Shown: positions 11,940 through 22,662 of the stretch, in pieces
Layout: every line of letters starts with the position of its first letter
How positions within the stretch are numbered: position 1 is the first letter of the stretch
DNA from: Baylisascaris procyonis
Lineage: Eukaryota > Nematoda > Chromadorea > Rhabditida > Ascarididae
Assembly (NCBI GenBank): GCA_037389465.1
Contig: JAZARR010000200.1
Location: 1,285,001 to 1,349,000, forward strand
Direction: 5' to 3'
DNA length: 64,000 nucleotides
The notes under the pieces: generated by a model
The model's input: only the letters and a program-made list of their open reading frames with translations
The model's database searches: none
Told to the model about the DNA's origin: nothing
Program-made: the position numbers and the translations under genes

Positions 11940-14900
11940 CTAGTATCGAGCACGCCTTCCCCGCCAACCATCACGCCATCTATCACGAGGTGAACGATCA
12001 CGATCTCTTCGACTCCCCGAACGGTATTCATCACGACGTGCACTTGGATAATGACCTGCTTCATCCGCATAGCGACCTCTATAAAGCTTCCTTAACGACT
12101 TGTACGACAAAGATTTTGAATGGGAAGAATGTTTCGAATTGGTAATGAAATCTTCCAAAACTCTCTTTATTTAAATAAAAAATGCAACATTTTAGCTTTG
12201 TTATTAAAACGTCTCTTGTTTCAGCTAAAAACTACCGATTTCCTCCTCTTTAAGTCTATCATAATCGATGCATTATTCCGTGAATTCCGCCTTATCAACA
12301 AAGAGGCAACTTGCTGGGTCACCTCAAAGTATAGATTATGGAGCTTAGTGGATTCCCAAGCCAAAACCATTAAAGAGGCATATACACGCCTCTAAATACG
12401 CACAAATATTGCCCCGCAAATTTGCAAAAGTGCATAAAAACCCATTTAAAAAATATCGAGTATTGTATTTCCGATTCAACTTCTCCAGATACTTTCTTCA
12501 ATCACAATGCGTTAGGGAATAGAAAAAGGACTTGTAAAGATGGGAAGGTTTTTTTCACTTTTTTTTGCCTTGCAGATCAATCAAACAGAAGGTAAAACCC
12601 TCGAAAAATTTTTATATCTACTTCTTTGGAATGCTCCTTCGATCCTCCCCTTCCCCCCAGGAAAAATTTTTTTAGTAAAGACCTCTATTTCACAGGTGAG
12701 CGCATTAATATAATTAAAGGTAAGCATAGCACAAGGTTAAGATAGGTAAATAGGTGGGTAAGTAAGCAAAAGGTAAATAGGTGGGTAAGTAAGCAGACCT
12801 CCTTCCGAATAACTTCTCTCCTAAAGCCGGACTTATTGCCTTCAAATGCATAAAGTTGCAGAAGCCACCCTTGCAACATGTCGTAATCTCGTGTTGCCGA
12901 CAACGTGATTCACGAAAATCCGTCACCGGTGACAGCTCAACGTAGATTGGCTGTCCATTGAACCTTAACGCTCTTATATAATCATTGAAGAAGAGTAGGA
13001 TTTAATTATTCGTAAAAAAAAAACTAATATTAAAATAACTAATATTAAATATACTGAATAAAACAACAAATATTCTATGTAAATATTAATAAAATTATTC
13101 AATATTAAATTACACATTCGTATAATTGAATATACTATACGAACATGAGGTACATATTTAAAATGAGTAGCTATAACTGATTCTATATAGATGAATAACC
13201 TTAATCACAATAATCGTCCGCGATGTGAGCTCATATCACTATTAATATTACTATAAAATTAAAACATCTAAAATAAATTTTTTTAATGGATGCATCTTTC
13301 CCCATTACATTTAGATAATTTCCTTCCACCGATATGCTTCATTCTATTAGGTGATGCCAATTGCTTATAATTAAATCGGCGCAGGAAGACTTCCCTAACT
13401 GGAATATTTCCTCCACGATAGCGAACGATCTTCGAGCTCTGAATTTTATATAAACGACAAAAATGGAAGCTGAACAAATAGTTTCATCTAACCGTTGCTA
13501 CTCTTCTTACAATATTATCGGAAATTGAATAAAAATTTAAAAATTAGATATAAAAAAGCATAACATATAAACTCTCTCATGAATTGCAAAAAAATTATAA
13601 AACATAAAGGCCAACCTCCGGAAGAAAGGTGGATTTAGTCTGTAACAACATGTGTTGTTAACCTACATAATTTTTATTCAATACAGCCGCCCTGCTTTCC
13701 TCCGTTTCCCTTCCCCCCTCCCCAATAACAGTTTTGCATACAAAACAGAAGCACTTCATGAATGAAGTCTCTTCTTAAAAGTAGCCTACATCTCGTATAT
13801 CGTATGAAGTCGATTTCACATATGAAATGCCAAATAATTCGATCACCGTTGGCAAATATATATATAACCATTAGACATCGGTGCCTTAAGTTTACAAATT
13901 TCTGCTAGAACATAAATAAATAAAAAAATTTTTTTCTGATCGAATTCACCATCAAACACGAAACTTTAAATATCCCGAAATTGATACAATTTGCTCGGAA
14001 GGGTGCTCTCATAGGAATAATTTCACTCCCACCCCCCCCCCTCCAACATAAATTTCATGAAAAACAAAACATCGAGTTTCGGATGCACTATTTGTCAAAT
14101 TCGCTCTTTTTTTTTTTTCGCATTTTCAATACTAATTTTGCATCATTTAGCCAATTCGCTCTTTTCTTAACAATCCAACGATTAAAACAACAATTTTATG
14201 CTATTTTCGCATATGATATACGTAACAAAATATAGTTGAAAATTTAATTCAAACTTTTAATTTCATATCGAATAACGCGAAGAGTCCGGACAATATATCC
14301 ATTTTAAGACAAATAATAAAACAACTCTTTTAAAAAAGATAGGAAATATTTGCAATTTTCTGAATCGCCCTCTCCCTCACCCCCAGTACTCTCCTATCTT
14401 CAAATAACCATCCAAAAAAAGATTAACTACGACTTTCATGGTATCACGAAACAAGGAGGCATTCAAGAATACTAATACCTGGGACTATGACAACACCAAC
14501 TTTCCCCTCTCTAAATCTCTTTATTAATATACCACATTATCGACAAAGCAATACAAATATATCTATATTATTAATAATATAAAACGAACCATCTATTTTC
14601 TAAATCTTTCACCGCTTTTTCAGCATCCTCTTCGCGCATAAATTTCACATAGACATTACCGATCATATGTTCACCAATATTTTCACAAACGTTCATTTCG
14701 TCGATTTCTCCATATTTCCTTTCCAATTCTGTGAATACCTACAGACAAAATTTTATATTATAATAAAAAAATACAACTAATTTAAAATAATATTCAAATT
14801 TCTAGTATAAAGATAAAAAATTTTATATTATAATAAAAAAATACCATCAATTTAAAATAATATTCAAATTTCTAGTATGAAGATAGTCGAAATTTAAAGA

Positions 14901-16023
14901 ATTTTGATGGCCCAAAGTATGGATTTCCCATTCGCAGTCCACCCAGTCCCAATTGCTGGTGGTGGATGAGTCCTGGGAATGGGCAGCAATAAGGTATTGA
15001 AGTAAACACCTGAAAGTTGAAAATGTCGAATATTTCTGAGTAAATCTATAAGATGGGAAACAGGAACAACCGCTGAATATGATCTGATATACACTCAAAA
15101 TCTCTCCATTTATAAACCGCATTGTTGATTTCGAATCGGGAATATTGTTGAATTTAAGTAACTAAAGCATTTATATCTCTATAGAAGATATTTTCAAGCA
15201 GATCGGTTTAATTTTGAGATTTTTTTGCTAAATTTTTTTCAAAGATTTATAAAAATGCATAATTTATTAATTACTTCAAAAAAAGTAGATCAAACAACTT
15301 AAAAAAAAACGAACCTCCTCATAAAATTCATCGAAATATGCTTGCTCTTCTTCATTTTTCTTCCCAACCTCTATAAAATAGGAAATTCGATATATTCCAC
15401 AAAAATTTTTCAATTAGAAAGAAACGTCTAAGGTGGTCTCATTGTTGAATAAATTCACCAAATTCGTCTACTTTTTATTTATTTCTTTTCATCAAAAGAA
15501 CACTTTAAAATAATATAAATAATATTTTATGGGCTATTGTTCGATTTTTTAATGTTCATGAATCTATTTAAAGCTTTACTTATGTAGCAATTTACATATT
15601 AAAATAACTCAAAAACCTTATATAGTAATTTACATACGTAATTTACAGTAATTTTTATTTATACAGTATACAGCTTTACTTATACAGTAATTTACATATG
15701 AAATTTAAAACATCATAGATATATAGGTGAGTAATAATGTCTATCTAATAAACGGTATTAGAAAGGTATTCCAATTTAAAAGATCTGTGAATGGCATCTT
15801 TCAATTCCACTGAAGTAACCATCCGACTGAACAATCGAATTCAAGAAGAATAAAACGAATATATCAAAAAAAAAACCAACTGTCGAAAGCATCCGCTTGT
15901 CGTAGATCCACAACTGGATTGTGATAGAAATTTTGCAGGAGTATAGTCGGCGAGAATGTTGGACGGTTGTGTGTTCGTGAACATTTGTCGCCATGTCGGC
16001 ATGCACCTATCTAAAAGTTTATA

Positions 16024-16065
<42 letters not shown>

Positions 16066-16474
16066 TATGTGTGTTATAAATTTTAATTATAATTATTACA
16101 TAATTATAAACTGTAAATTTAAAAAATTATAAATTATACACGTTAAAATCCTGCTAATTTCCGCGATTCAGTGGGTGTTATCAAATCTAATTGACTGCAA
16201 AATATTCCCGGGCCTCAAAATTCCGATTAAGGTTTTTTTATCGCCATATGGACCCCGTTTTCTTATTATAGACTCCATTCTTTAAAAAAAATAAAATTCT
16301 ACGAGCGTCGTCTGAATTAAAATTTCTTTGCATAAAAATTTACATAAATACCTTGAAGTAAAATGAGCAATTGACTTTATCCTTCTCTGTACCATAAATC
16401 GATGCTAAATATTCGGCACCTGAAAGTCCTTGTGTGTTCTGATAGCCTGTCGATATTTGATGACGGAATGCCAT
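11940..16474 (-). CDS. U2AF1: U2AF small subunit (U2AF35), 3' splice-site recognition factor (6 exons)
   Basis: Coding exons in transcript order: 16352-16474, 15881-16010, 15315-15370, 14590-14738, 12799-12963, 11940-12162. Total 846 nt, in frame, 281 aa. Order: AEYLASIYGTEKDKVNC (residues 20-36), CCCH zinc finger 1 (C36, C45, C51, H55; KIGACRHGDKCSRTH), UHM domain with EVFTELERKYGEI-like and NVYVKFMREEDAEKAV segments and the RWF (RXF-type) motif near 152-154, zinc finger 2 (C174, C182, C188, H192), GRRR near 205-208, and an Arg-rich tail with RD/SR/RW pairs ending GRRARY. Known role: binds the AG at the 3' splice site and heterodimerises with the large U2AF subunit in the nucleus. Oddities: 18-19 extra N-terminal residues compared with the usual M-A-E-Y-L start; an additional Cys (C183) beside C182; an RS tail with few true RS dipeptides. 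Introns 2, 3 and 4 use GTTGGT, GTTCGT and GTTCGT donors. Confidence 0.95.
12744..12795. repeat. 27-bp tandem duplication just downstream of a U2AF1 donor
   Basis: Two nearly identical copies starting at 12744 and 12771 (AGGTAAATAGGTGGGTAAGT...). On the transcribed strand they are C/T-rich and begin within 4 nt of the exon 5 donor. Confidence 0.9.
14751..14886. repeat. 70-bp tandem duplication in U2AF1 intron 3
   Basis: Two copies with a 70-bp period (starting TTTTATATTA at 14751 and 14821) differing at only a few bases. On the transcribed strand they end about 12 nt before the acceptor of exon 4. Confidence 0.93.
16029..16062. repeat. (TA)n microsatellite in U2AF1 intron 1
   Basis: About 17 TA units, just upstream of the exon 2 acceptor on the transcribed strand. 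Confidence 0.95.
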
Positions 16475-16484
16475 TTTACAATCA

Positions 16485-16493
16485 CTGCAAATC
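16485..16493 (-). promoter_or_regulatory. Candidate trans-splice (or 5' UTR) acceptor of U2AF1
   Basis: On the minus strand GATTTGCAG ends at 16485, ten nucleotides before the ATG at 16474. In nematodes an acceptor this close to a start codon usually takes the spliced leader. A conventional 5' UTR intron is the alternative. Confidence 0.4.
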
Positions 16494-16700
16494 TTTCATT
16501 ATATGAGAGTGAAAGCAATTATAAATCGCAATAAATTCACGTTATGACAGCGTTACATTCCTTCGTATAAGTCAAGTTTTTTTTTTTACAACGGGTCGGG
16601 GGAAATTTTAAAAATAAACTTTTTTCAACTTATTCGATAATCAGAGACATGAAAAGTGCATACTATACCAACCTCTTTGAAAAATTTCTCAACATATACG

Positions 16701-16706
16701 CATATA

Positions 16707-16741
<35 letters not shown>

Positions 16742-16748
16742 TTATATA

Positions 16749-16791
<43 letters not shown>

Positions 16792-16792
16792 C
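16701..16792. repeat. Interrupted (TA)n microsatellite
   Basis: About 45 TA units with a few C and TTT interruptions, 230 bp upstream of the U2AF1 start. Confidence 0.95.
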
Positions 16793-17529
16793 AATAGAAC
16801 AACGGATAGTTTTCTATCTATACCACCTTTATAGTGTTCAATTACGACAGCATCTTTATCTGTTCCACTTGTACAACGCCTAGTGGTATATTTAAATGTA
16901 ACCTTATTGAAGAAATGAAAAAACATAAGAAATGCAGCAGATAATCACAGAAAAACAGTTCATCAGTTGTCGTTGAAATTTGCAGTACTTTCATTTCGTA
17001 CTGAATATGACCAACAAAAGTAAAAACAATCAAAATAGAGGCCAATTTGGCCAAAATAGGGCATAGTAAATATATTTCTAAGTGCTGAATATTGCCCTGA
17101 TAACATATGTTTCCTATTTGTAAATTTATAAATTGCAAGAACATATTCATAAATTTTTTTAATAAATTTATAAATTTTTTTTTAAATTTATAAATTTATT
17201 TATAAATATCATAAGATCTTATTTACAAGTTTGAACATGCAAAAACAATTAACACCCGGAAGTCGAAATATCCTTCATAAAACATCCTCATACGTCCTCC
17301 TTTCTTTTCCACCTGACAACTTCTTTCAAACATATGCCCGCTTCCAATTTCTTCTCGGGACATAAGACCCTTTCAAGACTCTCATTTGTCCTCCTCTTCC
17401 TAACAGGCCTGTCTTGCTTCAACCTCGGAGATCCAGTAATTACATGCACTTATTTCTCGATAATCCGCTAGTTCTCCGCATAAAGGCTCAGCGAAGCTCT
17501 AGAACAACTACCTCTCCTTCCCTCCTTCC

Positions 17530-17680
17530 ATCCCCCTCTTCAGAAGGAAAGACAATCCACCACCACCCCTTCGGAAGGAAAGACAACCTCTATCCTCCCC
17601 TTCGGAAGTAAAAACCACCCCATCCCTTACCCCCTCCAGACGGGAAGACAAGGCTACCCCCCCCCCCCCCACCACACCTC
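17530..17680. repeat. Degenerate C-rich minisatellite
   Basis: Four diverged units built on CCCTTCGGAAGGAAAGACAA followed by a C-rich linker, ending in a run of C at about 17660-17671. It is strongly strand-biased (pyrimidine/purine). Confidence 0.65.
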
Positions 17681-18228
17681 TTTTCAAGAAAAGAGCTCGA
17701 CAGACAGCGTCCAACTGAATCAATGATGACCTACAGCAAAGTTAAATAATTCATATAAAAATAAGTACCATTATAAAAAAGAAGAAAAAAGGCTTGAGGA
17801 TTTCAAAGCATTCAACTGAGAACTAATTAGTCCACTGCAAGTCGGCGCATCACGGTTAAATCCGGCCTCTACCGATAGCTGAAATCGGTATAGGGTTTAG
17901 CGCACTACCATACAGATATGGGTTAAATGCGGCATCAGCCTTGCACTGCGTGACCACTTTTTACCCACTCTATACCTGAAAAGAACCTCAGGGCATCCAT
18001 ACGGTCATCGATTAAATCCGATCCTGTCTCCAATTATGAGCAAGAGCGAACGTACTCCAAACCATAGATTGGTGCCCATTTGAACGGTGTTATGAGGAAA
18101 CGAGATAAAACGTTTCGCATCAGTTGCGACATGTTTAGCGGTGTGCTGCAGAATAAAATTTGCATAGACAAAAAAAAGACAAAAAAAATGCAGGACAAAA
18201 AAAAAAGAACTTGGCCAGCTGCAGGAGA

Positions 18229-18248
18229 AAATTTGCATATGCAAATTT
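18229..18248. repeat. Perfect 20-bp palindrome with two octamer motifs
   Basis: AAATTTGCATATGCAAATTT is its own reverse complement and contains ATTTGCAT and ATGCAAAT head to head. More copies of the half-site lie nearby at about 18157 and 18270. Confidence 0.85.
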
Positions 18249-18995
18249 AAGCGTGCTTGAAAAATGTATGCAAATGATAGTTACGAGCAATTTACCATCA
18301 TTGCAACTCACTTAGAAAGTGGTCAATCGCAAAAAAAAAATTTGATTTGAAATATTTCGCAATTTATTCATCTTAACTCACACAGAAAAATGGTGATGTG
18401 CTTTTATGTTTGCAAAAAAAAAGCGCTTAGTGGGAGTGATGGATGATTCGATTACAATTAGCGTCAAATGTTTGCACCTTTATTATTTTCGCAACTGCAA
18501 TTGGCATCCGATGGTTCCACAAGTCGCAAATCTGCCGAATTCGGCATCCCCCCAACGAGATCCGATTCGTAATGAAGTAGGAAGCGTGAGGGTATGAGTT
18601 GACTATATGAACTTCGCAAAATACCAACAATGATATATTTAGTAAATTATATAGTCATACCGGAAATGCTGTTTTTATAAATTAAAAATTTTTAACTAAA
18701 TACCTATGGCGATGTGATATAAAGATTTGAATAATCCAGGCTGGCTAACGGTTAATAGCGTTGATTGATCTCTGAGAAATATTGTAGAAGTGTCTCGATC
18801 AAATTTCAAGTCGACGATCCATCATATAAGTGCTAATTTTTGTATATATTTTTTTTTTTATCTCACCATTCGAGAGTTATTGACAGCCGAAAGCTATTAA
18901 GGTAGGAAAGAAGTTTATTGGCGAATATAAAATACACGACATAAAAGGTAAAGACAAATACACCACATATCACATATAACGAAGTTAACGCATTT

Positions 18996-19002
18996 GTATA
19001 TA

Positions 19003-19098
<96 letters not shown>
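18996..19098. repeat. (TA)n microsatellite
   Basis: About 50 TA units with one G interruption near 19008. Confidence 0.97.
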
Positions 19099-19099
<1 letters not shown>

Positions 19100-19731
19100 C
19101 CTCTTCATCATAGAGAAATACATTAACAAAAAAAAACCTCATTCGTAAGGTTATATTTTATAAGATGACATAGATGAAATAATAAAAGAGAAATAATTTT
19201 TTTATTGTGTAAATAAAACTATGAATTATTTGAAATATGCGAAATCAATTTCCACTTCAAAGATGGAATAAAAATAATGAACAATTTTATGTTGGCATAA
19301 TGATGCGATTTAAAAGATTCGGATGAGAAGGACGTTTATTTGAGTGCTCAAGAAAAAAAAAAAAAGGAAAAAGAAAAAAGAAAGGAACACTCTTCTATAA
19401 GAATGAACGAAATATCGAGGATCTAATCTTTGAGTTAGTGTTTATGATACTATCGGAAATAATGTATAATTGATACAAATCGGAATAGATGCAAAAAAAA
19501 AAAAAAATTTACGAAAATAAATTAAACTATAAGTGAGGAATTTATAGAATTTATTTTTTATAAATTTCTATAGAAAATTTCATAAATTATTTGAAAATAA
19601 ATTTTTAGAGACTCTTATCTTCTTTTTTTTCCATTCACCAACTTAATATTAGCATTTGATCGTAGGTTTTAATCATAGTTTCCTGAACATTCTATTTTTC
19701 CGGATTATACTAGGGGCTTGGAAATATCCAT

Positions 19732-19743
19732 TTTTCTCTCTCC

Positions 19744-19774
<31 letters not shown>

Positions 19775-19786
19775 CCTCTCTCTCTC
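19732..19786. repeat. CT/GTCT-rich simple repeat
   Basis: Runs of CTCTC, GTCTCT and CCCTCT on the plus strand. Confidence 0.9.
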
Positions 19787-20572
19787 AAAAATTTACGCCT
19801 ACGGTTGGAATTATATTGTTCCGAATTCGAGAGGGTTGTGTTGGATTTCGCGAAGAAGTTCAGTCGATGTCAGAAACTGACCTATGAGAGTGGAATGGAA
19901 ACTGGAATCGCCACGATGTAATTCAACCATTAAATGATTACACTTTTTTTTTTTTTTGTCTAAAGAAACTATACGGAGCAACTACGTAGACATTCATTCA
20001 ACGATGATCCCACCACAACGTTTGTTTTGAACGCTATCGGATTTACGCGAATATTTTAGTATCGTTTAGTGTTTGAAAATTCTAATTATCTGTTTGTTAA
20101 TTTTATAGTTTAATGACGAACTATTTATTTCTATATTTTAAATTTTATTTTAATGAATTTTTTTTTTTTATACACGAATATTCTATAGTCATATATTGGT
20201 AAACTATTGAACTCATTTCAAATTCACTACAAAAATCTCTCGTAATTTTAATCTTTGATTATTTGAAGTTAGCAACTCTCAACGCAATTCTTTCCATTTC
20301 AACTCATTACTTCTTTAGATACGACTTTTCTAAAGTTTTTTTTCCCACATAAGTTCTTCACGAATTCAATATTATTGTTGAATTTAGCCACCAGTTTTCT
20401 AAGCGTCGATCATTCGCTTAATCCCATAGTTTTCAGTAGATATCTGAATTTATTCACCTATATAGTGAGTTAAAATGCTTAAAAGCTAGAAGGGTCGGAT
20501 TTTCTAAGGATTGCCAAATCATATATTAGGATTTTCTTCTTTTCTATATGTGATCTTAAACATAAAGCGTCT

Positions 20573-20574
20573 AC

Positions 20575-20611
<37 letters not shown>
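20573..20611. repeat. (TTA)n microsatellite
   Basis: About 13 TTA units followed by a T run. Confidence 0.95.
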
Positions 20612-21211
20612 TTTTTTTTTGAATGCTAATATTTGTTATAAACTAAATAAAGGAATTAATTAATCGTCGATATGATCTATATGAATAGGAAAATAAATGA
20701 TTTTTTACTGGCAGATAATTGCTATTTCCTTGTTCATTTATTCTCCTCCTCCAATGCTAATATTTCCGAACCATTTCTTGATTGTATGATACTATGAAAT
20801 CGACTAATATGATCGATGAATATATAAAGCCTCGTAAAGTTTTTTTTTACTAAGATCTATAGCCATCTAATCACTATTAAATTCAGATTACGTAGGCAAA
20901 TAAATATTCTACCAAAAAGAGCGAACAATATTGTGCTGAAGAGAATATTAAAAAAAAGAGGTATTATTATTTCATGAAATTTAAATTTTTAAAATTTTAG
21001 AAAATTATTTTTTTTCCTATTTTCCTAAGAAAATTAAATTTTTCAAATTTGATGAAATTATTTTTCTTTTTTTTTTCCTTATATCCAAGCAAAAATCTTT
21101 CAAATAAATGCTAAATGATAGGAGGATATTCATAGATAAAATCTCAATAGAAATATCTAAAATGATTACTCGCAAAAATATTTCAAATTTGATATATAAG
21201 TTCTTTTCTAT

Positions 21212-21268
21212 TCCATTCCATTTCCTTTCATTGCATTGCATTGCACATTGCATTGCATTGCATTCCAT
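21212..21268. repeat. CATTG/CATTC pentanucleotide repeat
   Basis: About ten ATTGC/ATTCC-type units, partly perfect CATTG. Confidence 0.85.
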
Positions 21269-21841
21269 CATGTTTCATTTAATTCGCTTACTTTTCTATT
21301 CTTATTCATGATGAATGAAATGTATGAATTTTTAACAAAATTTTAAAACAGGTAAATTCATTTTCAATACAACAGATATGTTCATTTGATAATAAACATT
21401 CATAGAGTTGGCAATTGATAAATTCTACAACTGTAAACGCTGATTGCTATCGCTCGCTAAACGAGCGACTTTTTTTCACACTTTAATTGCACTTTTTTTT
21501 TGAAAAAAAAACGTTTAAAAAATTGCAAAAAAAGCAGTTAGAAAAATGAAATAAATAAAAAACGCATTTTACGAAATGAATTAAGTGCATTCGTTTTGAG
21601 ATTTGAGAAAAAAATGCCTTTTTTCTAAGTGAAATATTTTTGCGAAAATTTTCAACTTGTCATTCATCAATCTTTTTTTGTTTGTTTGTTTTTGAATTTT
21701 TAAATTCCAGTTTCTGAATTTTTTTTTGTTGAAATCTATAAATAATATTGTTTTTTTTTCTGCCTGAATTATCACAATATTTAGAAATAACCAGAGATAA
21801 AAGTATAATATTATTTTTATATTTAGTTGATTCGAGCGGTG

Positions 21842-22062
21842 TTAAATGAAAACCTGACCGGTATAAAATGAAAACCTGACCGGTATCAAATGAAAACCTG
21901 ATCGGTATCAAATGAAAATCTGACCGGTATAAAATGAAAACCTGACCAGTATAAAATGAAAACCTGACCGGTCTAAAATGAAAACCTGGCCGGCATAAAA
22001 TGAAAACCTGACCGGTCTAAAATGAAAACCTGACCGGTCTAAAATGAAAACCTGACCGGTAT
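21842..22062. repeat. Ten-copy 22-bp tandem array
   Basis: Ten units of 22 bp with core ATGAAAACCTGACCGGT and one to three substitutions per copy. The ACCGGT palindrome is kept in most units. The array ends about 8 bp before the foldback element at 22070. Confidence 0.95.
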
Positions 22063-22069
22063 AAGTTGG

Positions 22070-22662
22070 TAGATAAACAATAAAGATTCTATCGTTCTCT
22101 TGCATAAGTGTTGTACGTTTCCAAAAATAATTATTATATTCACAAAAATATTTGCATCTTCGTAAAAAAACTTTCAATTTAAAAACAATAAATCGAAAAA
22201 AAAAAAACGAAATCTAACAAGCGCAGTATACGCCGACGATGATCTGTTGATCAACAAGTACATTGATGTGTCCATTTCAAATAAAGTTAAAGAACTACAT
22301 TATTCAAATGTGCCATAAATGTGTATGCATTTTGATCGATCGGATTTACATTTTTTAAACTAGTAGAGCAAAATATGCATACACATTTTTTGCACATTTA
22401 AATATATAGTTTAGCTCAATTTGAAATGGATGAATCAATATATTTGTTGGCTTAACTGATCATCTTCGATGTATACTTACTTGTCAGATTTTGTTTCTCT
22501 GTTTTATCGTTTCTGAGTTGAAAGTTTTTTTTTTTTTTTTTTTTTTTTTTTACGAAAATGCATATATTTTTATGAATATAATCGTCATTTATTTATTTAT
22601 TTATTTTTGGAAAACATACAGCACTTAAGCAAGAGAACGATAGAATCCTTAGTGTTTATCTA
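22070..22662. mobile_element. 593-bp foldback (MITE-like) inverted-repeat element
   Basis: The left arm (22070 to about 22335) and right arm (about 22370 to 22662) are long imperfect inverted repeats. Matching blocks, left arm against the reverse complement of the right, in order: TAGATAAACA; GATTCTATCGTTCTCTTGC; CCAAAAATA; ATTATATTCA; TTCGTAAAAAA; ACTTTCAA; AAATCT.ACAAG; GATGATC; TCCATTTCAAAT; TGTGTATGCAT. The unpaired centre is only about 45 bp, and the right arm is longer because of a 28-T run at 22524-22551. There is no coding capacity. The outer ends TAGATAAACA/TGTTTATCTA would be the terminal inverted repeats. A TA target duplication is possible but not demonstrable. Confidence 0.85.

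Noticed and set aside
13283..13477. 64-codon minus-strand frame in U2AF1 intron 4
   Set aside because: U2AF1 exons 4 and 5 join perfectly across it within the W codon of RWF; including it would break the domain.
2740..16474. U2AF1 and RRP9 as an operon
   Set aside because: Same strand and related RNA-processing roles, but about 3 kb apart, far beyond usual nematode operon spacing.
16649..16926. Tyr/Ile repeat frames over (TA)n
   Set aside because: Pure translation of the TA microsatellite; the same holds for 18915-19142, 25852-26097 and 43136-43270.
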